A stretch of 60,764 nucleotides of DNA, from contig NZ_CADIKH010000043.1 of assembly GCF_902859855.1 (NCBI RefSeq), positions 1 to 60,764 of the forward strand, in the 5' to 3' direction. Under the pieces are notes generated by a model. That model did not search any database and was not told the DNA's origin. It was given only the letters and a program-made list of their open reading frames with translations. Shown here in pieces: positions 24,365 to 33,297 of the stretch. This DNA comes from Paraburkholderia humisilvae (lineage in GTDB: Bacteria; Pseudomonadota; Gammaproteobacteria; Burkholderiales; Burkholderiaceae). Each line of letters starts with the position of its first letter. The first letter of the stretch is position 1. Position numbers and translations under genes: made by a program.

Positions 24365-26305
24365 ATGGCGGTCGATGACACGAATGCCGGATTCGCACTG
24401 CTCGACGATTGCAACTCGACCGCGGCTCGCCGCTCGAGTCGTCTCTACACGGGTTTTCGTCACGAGCGTGTCTGCACGGACGGTGCGCAGCTCGACGCGG
24501 TATGCGAAGCGGCCGCCGACGATACACGCCGCGGCCTGCATGCGGTCGTGCTAGCGGACTACGAGTTCGGCCGCAACCTCGCGCCGAACAAAGCGACGCA
24601 CACACAGCGCGCCCAACCGACATCGGGCGCGCTGCGTTTTTTATTGTTCGACCACTGCGTGAAGCTCTCGCGCGACGAAGTGGACGCGTGGCTCGTGCAG
24701 CGCGATAGCGGTGCAGTCGAGCCGACCATCGCGGGCACGGGCGGCGTGCGGGCGAGCGTGGATTTCCCGGAGTTCGAGCGGGCCATCGGCTCGATTCACG
24801 ATGCGCTACGTGCTGGCGACTCGTACCAGATCAACTACACGTATCGGCTCGCCTTCGAGGTATTCGGGCCACCGGCCGCGCTGTTCAGGCGGCTGCGCGC
24901 GCGACAGACGGTCCAGTACGGCGCGTTGATCGCGCTGCCGGACGGGCGCTGGGTGTTGTCATGCTCGCCCGAGCTTTTTGTCGAAAAGAAGAGCGGCGCG
25001 CTGCGCGCACGCCCAATGAAGGGCACCGCGCCGCGCTCGCGCGACGCGGACCAGGACCGCGCGGCTGCGGACTTTCTGGCTCACGATCCGAAGAACCGCG
25101 CCGAGAATGTGATGATCGTCGACCTGCTGCGCAACGATCTGTCGCGGGTCGCGCAGACGGGTTCGGTGAAGGTGCCGGCATTATTTTCGGTCGAGCCATA
25201 CGAATCGGTCTGGCAGATGACGTCGACGGTCACCGCGCTGCTGCGGCCGCGCACGTCGTTTGCCGATATCCTGCGGGCGCTCTTTCCGTGCGGTTCGATT
25301 ACCGGCGCGCCGAAGCATAAGACGATGCAACTGATCGACGTGCTCGAAAGCACGCCGCGCGGGCTCTATACCGGCGCGATCGGCTGGCTGGACGCGCCCG
25401 CGCAGCCGATGGCGCCGGCCACGCAGCGCTGCGGCGATTTTTGCCTGTCGGTTGCGATCCGTACGCTGACGCTTGAACCGGCGGGGCCGGCAAGCCCGGC
25501 TCCAGACGCGCCATCGTCCACTCGCGCCAACTCGCCCGGGCCTGTCGGCGCGTACCACGGCACGTTAGGCATCGGCGCGGGTATCGTGCTCGACAGCGTG
25601 GCGGTCGACGAATATGCGGAGTGTCGATTGAAAGCGCGTTTCCTGACGGAAGCCGATCCCGGCTTCCAGGTTTTCGAAACGATGTACGCAAGCCACGAAG
25701 CGGGCGTGCGACATCTCGACCGTCATCTCGCGCGTCTGGTCGCGAGTGCGGGCTGGCTCGGTTTCCGGCTCGACGAAGCCGAGATTCGCGCGCGGCTCGC
25801 CGCGCAGTGCGATGCGCTGCGGACCGGCCAGGCGCACCGGATGAGACTCGTGCTCGACAAGGCCGGCACGGTTGAACTGACCGTGGCGCCGCTCGTGCCG
25901 CTTGCCGACGAAACCGTCGGCGTGCTGCTCGGCCCCGAGCATGGTTTTGCGAGTGTGCGCTCGGACGACCCGTTGCTGCGCCACAAGACGACGCGCCGCG
26001 CCGAATTCGACCGCGGCTGGCGAGAAGCCGAGGCCACGGATGCGTTCGATACCCTCTTTTTCAACGAGCGAGGCGAGCTGACTGAAGGCGGCCGGTCGAA
26101 TGTCTTCGTGAAGGTCGACGGGCAGTGGTGGACGCCGCCGCTCGCGTGCGGGGTGTTGCCAGGCGTGATGCGCGCCGTGCTGCTCGACGACGCGAAGCTG
26201 GGCGCCGCGGAACGTGTGCTGACCCGCGACGACGTGCTTAACGCGGACGCGCTACTGATCTGCAATGCGTTGCGCGGCGCATTGCCGGCGCGGATTGTGG
26301 GCTGA
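24365..26305 (+). CDS. pabB: Fused aminodeoxychorismate synthase component I and 4-amino-4-deoxychorismate lyase
   Basis: The protein (646 residues from this start) joins two folate-pathway steps. The N-terminal PabB domain (about 1-375) aminates chorismate; it has MKGTAPRSRD with the catalytic-type Lys and CGSITGAPKHKTMQLID. The C-terminal class IV aminotransferase-like domain (about 430-646) is a PabC lyase, with FQVFETMYASHEAGVRHLDR, the PLP-lysine region HKTTRRAEFD and FFNERGELTEGGRSNVFV. A Pro/Ala-rich linker lies between. The ATG at 24350 is an alternative; 24365 was preferred for the GGCGGGA before it. It follows dnaJ by 36 nt. The glutaminase PabA is not in the window. Confidence 0.93.
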   Translation: MAVDDTNAGFALLDDCNSTAARRSSRLYTGFRHERVCTDGAQLDAVCEAAADDTRRGLHAVVLADYEFGRNLAPNKATHTQRAQPTSGALRFLLFDHCVKLSRDEVDAWLVQRDSGAVEPTIAGTGGVRASVDFPEFERAIGSIHDALRAGDSYQINYTYRLAFEVFGPPAALFRRLRARQTVQYGALIALPDGRWVLSCSPELFVEKKSGALRARPMKGTAPRSRDADQDRAAADFLAHDPKNRAENVMIVDLLRNDLSRVAQTGSVKVPALFSVEPYESVWQMTSTVTALLRPRTSFADILRALFPCGSITGAPKHKTMQLIDVLESTPRGLYTGAIGWLDAPAQPMAPATQRCGDFCLSVAIRTLTLEPAGPASPAPDAPSSTRANSPGPVGAYHGTLGIGAGIVLDSVAVDEYAECRLKARFLTEADPGFQVFETMYASHEAGVRHLDRHLARLVASAGWLGFRLDEAEIRARLAAQCDALRTGQAHRMRLVLDKAGTVELTVAPLVPLADETVGVLLGPEHGFASVRSDDPLLRHKTTRRAEFDRGWREAEATDAFDTLFFNERGELTEGGRSNVFVKVDGQWWTPPLACGVLPGVMRAVLLDDAKLGAAERVLTRDDVLNADALLICNALRGALPARIVG

Positions 26306-26339
26306 GGCGCGGTTCGCCTTGCCCGCCCGAAGCGACCGG

Positions 26340-26477
26340 CTAAGCGTGCGCGCGCACATGCACGAGACGCGCGATCCATGCGGTAAAGTGCGCATGCCAC
26401 TGTGTTTCGTGCACGTCATGCGGGGCGGTCTCGTGATTGCGAATGCTTGCGACGTCGATCAGGCAGAACGGGCTCAT
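26340..26477 (-). CDS. Small 45-residue His-rich protein, unknown function
   Basis: The ATG at 26477 follows a near-perfect AAGGAGA ribosome-binding site with a 5-nt spacer. The product starts MSPFCLIDVASIRNHE and contains seven histidines and two tryptophans in 45 residues; there is no membrane segment. A small GCGGC-CTT-GCCGC hairpin lies just upstream of the ribosome-binding site. It is on the panB strand, 160 nt after the panB stop, and convergent with pabB. I do not recognise it. It could be a real small protein or a regulatory peptide. Confidence 0.55.
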   Translation of the reverse strand: MSPFCLIDVASIRNHETAPHDVHETQWHAHFTAWIARLVHVRAHA

Positions 26478-26637
26478 GTTTGTCTCCTTGCGGATTCGCG
26501 GCAAGGCCGCGGCAAAAGGAGAACGAAGATAGACCGGCGCATTTGCAGCGAGTATCAGAGCGATCTTATTTCGCCGACTTCACGTCATTTCTCCAATACA
26601 CGAACGTAACGAACGCGGGCCCGTGCCGCCGTCGGAT

Positions 26638-27453
26638 TCAGAACGTATGCTCCGCGGCCGGGAATGACCCGTCCTTCACCTCGCGCACGTACGCTTCCAC
26701 CGCGGCGAGAATGCTCGACTGCCCCTGCATGAAATCCTTCACGAAGCGCGGCCGTTTGCCGGGAAAGATTCCAAGCATGTCGTGCAGCACGAGCACCTGC
26801 CCCGAGCAGTCCACGCCCGCGCCGATGCCGATCGTCGGAATCTTCAACTGTTTGGTGACTTCCGCGGCCAGCCGGGACGGAATCGCTTCCATGACGATCA
26901 GTTGCGCGCCCGCGTCCTGCACCGCGCGCGAATCGCGCAGCAACTGGCTCGCGGCCGCTTCGGTCTTGCCTTGTACCTTGAAGCCGCCGAACGCGTGCAC
27001 CGATTGCGGCGTCAGCCCGACGTGCGCGCACACCGGCACCGCACGCTCGACCAGAAACCTCACCGTGTCCGCGGCCCATTCGCCACCTTCCAGCTTCACC
27101 ATCTGCGCGCCTGCGCGCATCAGCTTGACCGCGCTCGCAAACGCGTCTGCGGGCGTGCCGTACGTGCCGAATGGCAGGTCCGCGACGATCAGCGCCGACG
27201 GACGCGCGCGCGCGACGCAGGCGGTGTGGTACGCGATATCGTCGAGCGTGACGGGTAGCGTGGTCGTCTGGCCTTGCAGCACGTTGCCGAGCGAATCGCC
27301 GATCAGGAGCGAATCGACCCCTGCACGATCGAGCAGCGACGCGAAGCTCGCGTCATAGCAGGTCAGCATCGCGATTTTTTCCCCGGCCTCGCGCATCGCC
27401 TGAAGCTTCGGGACGGTGATCGCGCTGCGGCTCGTTTCCTGCAAATAGGTCAT
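26638..27453 (-). CDS. panB: 3-methyl-2-oxobutanoate hydroxymethyltransferase
   Basis: The 271-residue enzyme makes ketopantoate from 2-ketoisovalerate and methylene-tetrahydrofolate, the first step of pantothenate synthesis. Family motifs are MLTCYDASFA, LLIGDSLGNVLQG (with the Mg-binding Asp), ADLPFGTYG and KLEGGEWA, and GIGAGVDCSGQVLVLHDMLG. The frame is open upstream to 27567, but MTYLQETSRSAITVPKL matches the family start. It lies 40 nt after the deoxynucleoside kinase gene. Confidence 0.96.
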   Translation of the reverse strand: MTYLQETSRSAITVPKLQAMREAGEKIAMLTCYDASFASLLDRAGVDSLLIGDSLGNVLQGQTTTLPVTLDDIAYHTACVARARPSALIVADLPFGTYGTPADAFASAVKLMRAGAQMVKLEGGEWAADTVRFLVERAVPVCAHVGLTPQSVHAFGGFKVQGKTEAAASQLLRDSRAVQDAGAQLIVMEAIPSRLAAEVTKQLKIPTIGIGAGVDCSGQVLVLHDMLGIFPGKRPRFVKDFMQGQSSILAAVEAYVREVKDGSFPAAEHTF

Positions 27454-27493
27454 GGAGCAATCCGTTGAAAAAAGCAAAGGCCCGTGCGGTGGT

Positions 27494-28183
27494 CTACAGC
27501 GACGTGCCCTTAACGAAGAATTCCTTGCGGCCGCGCATCGTCTCAATGCGTTCGACCAGCAGCGCAAGGTCGTCGTTCGATTCGAGCGGGTTCAGATATT
27601 CAGCGTTGACCGTCAGCACCGGCGTGCGGTCATAGTGATAGAAAAACTGGTTGTACGCGTCGCATAGCGCACGCAGATAGGCATCGGAGATTTGCAGCTC
27701 CATCGGCACCGCGCGTTTCTGGATACGCGCAAACAGCACCTCGGGGCTCGCTTGCAGGTACACGACCAGATCCGGCGCCGGCCCGCTGGCTTTGAGCCGT
27801 GCGGAAAGCGCGCGGTACAACTGCCACTCGTCGTCCTTGAGCGTGAGGCGCGCGAAGATATCGTTCTTCTGCGTGATGAAGTCGGTAATGAGCGAAGTGC
27901 CAGCCGCGTGCAGCGCGGCGATCTCCTGCACCTGCTGCGTGCGCTGCAGCGCAAAGCTCAACTGTGCGGGAAGCGCATAGCGCGCGGTGTCGCGATAGAA
28001 GCGTTCGAGAAACGGGTTGTCTTGCGGCCGTTCGAAAAGCGTCTGCATCGACCACCGCTCGGCAAGCCGTGTGGCGAGCGATGTTTTGCCGACGCCAATC
28101 GGCCCCTCGATCGCAAGATACGCATATGGCGGACGCATGGCCGGCGCGGTCACGGTCAGTGGGGCGAGCGGCGATGCGGTCAT
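27494..28183 (-). CDS. Deoxynucleoside kinase family protein
   Basis: The 229-residue protein phosphorylates deoxynucleosides, by family. It has a P-loop in IEGPIGVGKTSLATRLAE (about residues 25-42), the substrate segment ERPQDNPFLERFYRD, and DFITQKNDIFARLTL with its Asp-Phe motif. The exact nucleoside preference (dG, dA or dC) cannot be told. Its ATG overlaps the folK stop codon (ATGA), so it is translationally coupled to folK, and panB follows closely. Confidence 0.88.
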   Translation of the reverse strand: MTASPLAPLTVTAPAMRPPYAYLAIEGPIGVGKTSLATRLAERWSMQTLFERPQDNPFLERFYRDTARYALPAQLSFALQRTQQVQEIAALHAAGTSLITDFITQKNDIFARLTLKDDEWQLYRALSARLKASGPAPDLVVYLQASPEVLFARIQKRAVPMELQISDAYLRALCDAYNQFFYHYDRTPVLTVNAEYLNPLESNDDLALLVERIETMRGRKEFFVKGTSL

Positions 28184-28785
28184 GAACAGCTGCCTTTACC
28201 TGAACCTGTGCCCGACACGGCGCCGGGCTTGCCATGGGCGACGGCGCCTGTGTCCTGATTGCCGCCCTGGTGGCCACTGAGCGTGCCCAACGACGGGCAT
28301 AGGCATGCGGCCTTCACCTTCTCGATACGCTGTGACGCGACTGCCTCGAGAAAGTCTTGCGCGCGGCCGTGCCGTGGAATGACCAGGGACGGTTCGATTT
28401 CGACAAGCGGCACCAGCGCAAACGCGCGCCCGGTGAGGCGCGGGTGTGGCACGGTCAGATCCGGTTCGTCGATGCAATGCTCGCCATAAAGCAGGATATC
28501 GATGTCCAGTGTGCGCGGTGCATTGCGGTAGGGTCGTTCGCGCCCGAAGTGGTGTTCGAGCTTGTGGCAAAGCGCGAGCAGATGCCGCACCGGCAACGCC
28601 GTCTCGAGCTTCACGACGAGGTTGAAAAAATCATCGCCGCCCGCGTCGATGGGGGCAGTGCGATACAGGCTGGACTTCGCGACCACGGTGATCGCGTGCT
28701 GCTGTGCGAGGCACACCACCGCGTCTTTCAGAGTCTGGCGCGCATCCCCGAGGTTTGCGCCAAGGCCCAGATAGGCAACCGTCAT
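28180..28785 (-). CDS. folK: 2-amino-4-hydroxy-6-hydroxymethyldihydropteridine pyrophosphokinase
   Basis: The 201-residue enzyme transfers pyrophosphate from ATP to the pterin in folate synthesis. The core (1-160) has YLGLGANLGD, YRTAPID and the family signature RPYRNAPRTLDIDILLYG. About 40 extra C-terminal residues rich in Gly and Ser (SGHQGGNQDTG, GTGSGKGS) exceed the usual length of about 160 and look disordered. It lies 48 nt downstream of pcnB and overlaps the kinase gene by 4 nt. Confidence 0.95.
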   Translation of the reverse strand: MTVAYLGLGANLGDARQTLKDAVVCLAQQHAITVVAKSSLYRTAPIDAGGDDFFNLVVKLETALPVRHLLALCHKLEHHFGRERPYRNAPRTLDIDILLYGEHCIDEPDLTVPHPRLTGRAFALVPLVEIEPSLVIPRHGRAQDFLEAVASQRIEKVKAACLCPSLGTLSGHQGGNQDTGAVAHGKPGAVSGTGSGKGSCS

Positions 28786-28833
28786 GGCTTCACTTCCTAC
28801 GACTTGCGTTCGACGGCTTCCACCGGAATCGCG

Positions 28834-30474
28834 TCAGTCTTCGTGTGTGCCGTTCGGGCTCACATCCTTGACTTCGCGGTTTCCTGCGGACGTACCGCCC
28901 TCCATTCCGTCACCCGCCTTGCGGTTTCTGGCGCCACCTCCGCGCCGCCGTCGTTTTTTGGGCGTCCGGTCCTTCCCACCTTGCGCGAGCAATGTTTCGC
29001 GCGCGGCAGCGTCTCCGTCAATGAATTCTGTCCACCACGCCGCCACCGATTCGTCCAGTTCACCGGATTCGCAGCGCAGCAGGAGGAAATCATACCCCGC
29101 TCTAAATCTTTGGTGTTCGATCAGCTTCAGCGCGCTGCGCCCGGTGCGCCGTTCAAGGCGCAGTTGCAGCCCCCAGATTTCGCGCATGTCGGCTGAGAAG
29201 CGCTTGTGGATCGCAAGCTTTTCCGTCTGCATCTCGAGCACGTCGTCCATCGCGTGATGTAGGGCCGGCACCGGATACTCGCCGTTCGCTTCGTATTGCT
29301 GCCAGCGCTGCTGCACGTCGTGCCACAGCAGCGTGGCGAACAGGAAGCCCGGAGACACCGGCTTGCCGGCCACGACGCGCGCATCGGTTCTGCCCAGCGC
29401 GAGCGTGATAAAGCGCTCACCATGCGGCTGTTCGAGCACGACGTCGAGCAGCGGCAAGAGCCCGTGATGCAGGCCTTCCTTGCGCAGCCGCTGCAGGCAT
29501 GCCAGCGCGTGGCCGGATAGCAGCAGCTTGAGCATCTCGTCGAACAGACGTGCAGCCGGCACATTGTTGACCAGATCCGCAAGCGATGTGATCGGCGCGC
29601 GCGTCGCTTCGTCGATTTCGAAGTCGAGTTTTGCCGCGAAGCGCACGACGCGCAGCATCCGCACCGGGTCTTCGCGGAAGCGTGTCGCCGGATCGCCGAT
29701 CATCCGCAACAGCCGCGCACGCACATCGGCCATTCCGTTGTGGTAATCGAGCACCGTCTGTGTCGCGGGGTCGTAATACATCGCGTTGATCGTGAAATCG
29801 CGCCGCGTCGCGTCTTCGTGCTGTTCACCCCACACATTGTCGCGCAACACGCGTCCGCTTGCGTCGACCGCATGGGTGCGGCGATCGAGTTCGTCGCGCT
29901 TCAGGCGCCGCGGCGGCGCGCTATCGGCGCTGGCCTCGGCGGGCGGCGGATCGACCAGTGCACGGAAGGTCGACGTCTCGATGATTTCCTGGCCAAATTG
30001 CACATGGACGATCTGAAAGCGCCGGCCGATGATGCGCGCGCGGCGAAAGAGCCGTTGCACCTGCTCCGGCGTCGCATCGGTGGCGACGTCGAAGTCTTTC
30101 GGCGCGATGCCGAGCAGCAGGTCGCGCACCGCGCCGCCGACGATGAATGCGCGAAAGCCCGCTTGCTGCAGCCCTTCGGTAACGCGAATCGCATTTCGGG
30201 AAATGAGCGTGGGATCAATGCCGTGAATATCGGATGGAATGATCACCGGAACATCGGGGTCTCGCGCGTCTTCTTTGTTCGCGGCACGTGCGGGCTTGCG
30301 ACGCGAGCGGGCGGTGGCGGAAGCCGGGGCTGCGGTGGGAGCGGCGGGCGTGCCGCGCGATGGCGTATCTTTGACGCGTGCGGCCGTTGCGGCGTTTTCC
30401 TGCGCGTCCCCGGCCGGGTCGTCTGCGGCATCCCGGTCCTGACCGAACAGCTTGCGAATGAGTTTTTTGATCAC
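28834..30474 (-). CDS. pcnB: Poly(A) polymerase I
   Basis: The 546-residue enzyme adds 3' poly(A) tails that target RNA for decay. The nucleotidyltransferase core has FIVGGAVRDLLLGIAPKDFD (about residues 108-128, with the DxD catalytic pair) and TRRDFTINAMYYDP. The N-terminal 80 residues are Ala/Thr/Arg-rich and low complexity. The C-terminal tail is strongly basic (TPKKRRRRGGGARNRK), as in E. coli PcnB, suiting RNA binding. The PcnB rather than CCA-enzyme assignment rests on this tail and on the folK neighbour. Its start overlaps the upstream stop in an ATGA. Confidence 0.93.
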   Translation of the reverse strand: MIKKLIRKLFGQDRDAADDPAGDAQENAATAARVKDTPSRGTPAAPTAAPASATARSRRKPARAANKEDARDPDVPVIIPSDIHGIDPTLISRNAIRVTEGLQQAGFRAFIVGGAVRDLLLGIAPKDFDVATDATPEQVQRLFRRARIIGRRFQIVHVQFGQEIIETSTFRALVDPPPAEASADSAPPRRLKRDELDRRTHAVDASGRVLRDNVWGEQHEDATRRDFTINAMYYDPATQTVLDYHNGMADVRARLLRMIGDPATRFREDPVRMLRVVRFAAKLDFEIDEATRAPITSLADLVNNVPAARLFDEMLKLLLSGHALACLQRLRKEGLHHGLLPLLDVVLEQPHGERFITLALGRTDARVVAGKPVSPGFLFATLLWHDVQQRWQQYEANGEYPVPALHHAMDDVLEMQTEKLAIHKRFSADMREIWGLQLRLERRTGRSALKLIEHQRFRAGYDFLLLRCESGELDESVAAWWTEFIDGDAAARETLLAQGGKDRTPKKRRRRGGGARNRKAGDGMEGGTSAGNREVKDVSPNGTHED

Positions 30475-31157
30475 GTCGTCTGGAATAGTTCGAGGATGCG
30501 CCAGCCGTGCGTTTGCGCGTACGCGCGCAAGGTGTCGTCCGGGTTGGTCGCGATCGGGTCGGTGACCTTTTCGAGCAGCGGAATATCGTTATGCGAATCG
30601 CTGTAGAAGTAGCTGCGCTCGAAATCCGACCATGTCTTGCCGAGCGAAGCGAGCCACGCTTCGGTGCGCACGATCTTGCCTTCGCGGTAGCTCGGCGTGC
30701 CGGCCGGGCGGCCGGTGAACGCCGACGCCGGATGGCCGTCGATGGTTTCCACTTCGCACGCGATCAGCTTGTCGATGCCGAACGCTTCGGCGATCGGCGC
30801 GGTAATGAATTCGTTGGTGGCGGTAACCATACAGCAGAGGTCGCCCGCATCGCGATGCTGACGCACCAGCTCCATCGCGGCCGGCACGATCGCCGGCCTG
30901 ATCACCTCATGCATGTACTGGTCGTGCCACGCCTTCAGCTGTTCGCGCGAGTGCTTCGCGAGCGGCGTCAGCATCGCGACCAGATACGCGTGAATGTCGA
31001 GCTTGCCGGCCTTGTAGTCGGCATAGAAGCGATCGTTTTCACGCGCGAAGTTTTCAGCATTGACGATGCCGAGTTTCACCATGAAGCGACCCCATTCGTG
31101 GTCGCTGTCGGTGGGAATGAGCGTGTGATCGAGATCGAACAGTGCAAGATTAGCCAT
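30471..31157 (-). CDS. HAD superfamily IB phosphatase (SerB-like)
   Basis: The 228-residue protein has the HAD motif I FDLDHTLIPTDSD (residues 7-19) with both catalytic Asp, motif II MVTATNEF, a lysine in YREGKIVRTE and motif III YSDSHNDIPLLE. Subfamily IB members include phosphoserine and histidinol-phosphate phosphatases; the substrate here is unknown. It lies between hda and pcnB, overlapping hda by 8 nt and pcnB by 4 nt. Confidence 0.88.
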   Translation of the reverse strand: MANLALFDLDHTLIPTDSDHEWGRFMVKLGIVNAENFARENDRFYADYKAGKLDIHAYLVAMLTPLAKHSREQLKAWHDQYMHEVIRPAIVPAAMELVRQHRDAGDLCCMVTATNEFITAPIAEAFGIDKLIACEVETIDGHPASAFTGRPAGTPSYREGKIVRTEAWLASLGKTWSDFERSYFYSDSHNDIPLLEKVTDPIATNPDDTLRAYAQTHGWRILELFQTT

Positions 31158-31968
31158 GGGGGCCTATTTTACTTGAAGCAGCCTGACCGGATGGGGGAAG
31201 CGGGGCGCCGGAGTCCTGCGGGGTGGTCGCGCCGCTCTGCCTGCCGCTATCGGCACTGGATGGCGACGCGAGCATCGTGCGTAACAGCGGCAGCGTCACC
31301 GCGCGCTTCTGCTCGAGCGAGAAACGGTCGAGTGCGTCGAGCAGCGCCATCAGGCTCGGCATGTCGCGGCGAAAGTGCGTGAGCAGGTACGCGGGCACAT
31401 CGTCGGCGAGCGCGATGCCGCGCTCGTGCGCTGCCTGCTTCAGCACCGCGGCCTTGCCTTCATCGGAAAGCGGCGCGAGATGGAATATGAGGCCCCAGCC
31501 GAGGCGCGTGCGCAGGTCTTCGCGTACCGCGAGGCCGAGCGGCGCCGTATTGCCTGTCGCGACGAGCGCGCTTGCCGGATAGGCGCGCACTTCGTTGAAC
31601 AGATTGAAGAGCGCGATTTGCTGCGCGGCGGACAGCGCGTCGCAATCGTCGATCGCGTAGAGCGTGACGCGCGGATCGAATGCGAACGCATCGAGGCTGC
31701 TATGCGGCCCCGCGTAGCGTACCTGGCGCGGCGCCGTCTCGTGCGCGAGCGCCTGCAGCAGATGCGTGCGGCCGCTGCCGGCTTCGCCCCACACGTAGAA
31801 CGTGCGGTCCGCAACCGGGCCGGCCGCGAGCGCGGCATCGAGCCCGCGCAGGCGCGCGACCAGTTCGGCGTTCGCGCCGGCGAAGAAGTTATCGAAAGTC
31901 GATGGCGGTGGAGTGCCGAGATCGAGCGTAAGTTGGCGCAGCACAGTAGTCGAAAATAAGAGGCCCAT
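31150..31968 (-). CDS. hda: DnaA regulatory inactivator Hda
   Basis: The 272-residue AAA+ protein works with the beta sliding clamp to hydrolyse ATP-DnaA after initiation. A clamp-binding motif QLTLDL sits at residues 12-17. The ATPase module has WGEAGSGRTHLLQAL (P-loop) and LYAIDDCDAL (Walker B). A Ser/Pro-rich tail of about 30 residues follows. The true start may be the GTG at 31944 (VLRQLTLDLGT), which puts the clamp motif at the very N-terminus; neither start has a clear ribosome-binding site. It heads the hda-HAD-pcnB-folK-dNK-panB run. Confidence 0.92.
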   Translation of the reverse strand: MGLLFSTTVLRQLTLDLGTPPPSTFDNFFAGANAELVARLRGLDAALAAGPVADRTFYVWGEAGSGRTHLLQALAHETAPRQVRYAGPHSSLDAFAFDPRVTLYAIDDCDALSAAQQIALFNLFNEVRAYPASALVATGNTAPLGLAVREDLRTRLGWGLIFHLAPLSDEGKAAVLKQAAHERGIALADDVPAYLLTHFRRDMPSLMALLDALDRFSLEQKRAVTLPLLRTMLASPSSADSGRQSGATTPQDSGAPLPPSGQAASSKIGPHG

Positions 31969-32044
31969 CAGTCACAGCGGGCCAGACCATCACGATGCAC
32001 GCCACCGATGCAACAGCGGGCGCCACAGCGCGATTGGGCTGAGG

Positions 32045-33181
32045 TTAGTTTTTGTAAAGCGTGCTCGTCAGATAGCTTTGCCGCAATTCCCGCCACGCGA
32101 CGGACAGAACGGCGCTGACCGGCAGCGCGAGCAGCACACCGAAAAAGCCGAACAGCTGGCCGAACGCAAGCAGCGCGAAGATCACCCCGAGCGGATGCAA
32201 ACCGATGCGTTCGCCAACCAGGCGTGGCGTCAGAATAAAACTCTCGAGAATCTGCCCGACGCCGTACACGATCGCGACCGCGCCGAACCCGTACCAGCTG
32301 CCGAACTGCAGCAGCGCGGCGAGCAGCGCAAGGATCAGGCCGGTCGCAAATCCGACATACGGAATGAATACCGCGAGCCCGGTAAAAATGCCGACCGGCA
32401 GCGCGATCTCGAACCCGGCCGCCCACAGCGCGATCGAATAGTAGACCGCGAGCACGCCCATCACGAGTAGTTGGCCGCGCAGGTACTGCGACAGCATCTG
32501 GTCCATGTCGTGCGACAACTGGATCGTCTTGACGAGCCAGCGGCGCGGAATGAAGTGCTTGATGCGGCGGATCATCGCGTTCCAGTCGTACAGCAGATAG
32601 AACAGCACGAGCGGCACCATCACGAGGTTGCCGACGACGTCGAGCATCAGGTTGCTGCTCGTGCGAATCGACGTCCACGCGTAGACCACGACGGTTTGCG
32701 CGCTGCCTTCCAACTGGTTCGTGATCAGATCGCGAATGCTCGCGAAGTCGAGCGAATTGGCGAGGCCGAGCATCGCGAGCTTCGGCTGCAGCCAGCCGTT
32801 CACGTGTGAAATCAGCCCGGGCACCTGCTGCCGCAACTGCGGCACTTCCTTTTGTACGACAACCAGAACGAGCAATACGAGCGCGGTCACCAGCAGCGTG
32901 AAGAACAGCATCATCAGCAACGCGGCGAGGCCCTTCGGCACGCGCCGGCGTGTGAGCCAGCCGACGCCCGGATGCAGGATGTAAGCGAGGATCGCACCGA
33001 GCAGAAACGGCGTCAGCACCGGGCTCAACAGCCACACGAGAATGCCGACGACCAGCGCGATCGCGAACCACGTCAGCACGCGGCGCTGGTATGGCGTAAA
33101 TATCGGAGCGTTATGCTGCAAGATAAGCTTTTCCTCGTCTTTCCCTGTGTTCTGTTCGGTCCGGTGTTCTGCCTGCGTCAT
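32045..33181 (-). CDS. AI-2E family transporter (PerM-like permease)
   Basis: The 378-residue inner-membrane protein has about eight hydrophobic segments, including FAIALVVGILVWLLSPVLTP and, near the C-terminus, GVIFALLAFGQLFGFFGVLL. A GGAGGGGA ribosome-binding site lies about 12 nt before the ATG at 33181, so earlier in-frame ATGs (33205, 33271) were not used. Members export varied small molecules or ions; autoinducer-2 transport cannot be assumed. It is divergent from purM and upstream of hda. Confidence 0.9.
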   Translation of the reverse strand: MTQAEHRTEQNTGKDEEKLILQHNAPIFTPYQRRVLTWFAIALVVGILVWLLSPVLTPFLLGAILAYILHPGVGWLTRRRVPKGLAALLMMLFFTLLVTALVLLVLVVVQKEVPQLRQQVPGLISHVNGWLQPKLAMLGLANSLDFASIRDLITNQLEGSAQTVVVYAWTSIRTSSNLMLDVVGNLVMVPLVLFYLLYDWNAMIRRIKHFIPRRWLVKTIQLSHDMDQMLSQYLRGQLLVMGVLAVYYSIALWAAGFEIALPVGIFTGLAVFIPYVGFATGLILALLAALLQFGSWYGFGAVAIVYGVGQILESFILTPRLVGERIGLHPLGVIFALLAFGQLFGFFGVLLALPVSAVLSVAWRELRQSYLTSTLYKN

Positions 33182-33258
33182 GCCTCGTTCCCCTCCGGTC
33201 GCCATGCTCGTTCCCCTGTTGACACCGGGGATGAATTCCAGCCAGCGGGTCGGCATCA

Positions 33259-33277
33259 GGTAAAATCGCATTTTACC
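33259..33277. promoter_or_regulatory. Inverted repeat between perM-like gene and purM
   Basis: GGTAAAAT (33259-33266), CGC, ATTTTACC (33270-33277) is a perfect 8-bp inverted repeat. Each arm holds a TAAAAT that could be the -10 of one of the two divergent genes, or the whole may be an operator. Good -35 partners were not seen. Confidence 0.5.
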
Positions 33278-33297
33278 GACCTTCTCGCACTTCCCTT

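Noticed and set aside
22934..24541. Open frame of 535 codons antisense to dnaJ, and similar long antisense frames over hrcA, prpD-like and MFS genes
   Set aside because: None has a recognisable domain or a good ribosome-binding site, and each mirrors a clearly identified gene.
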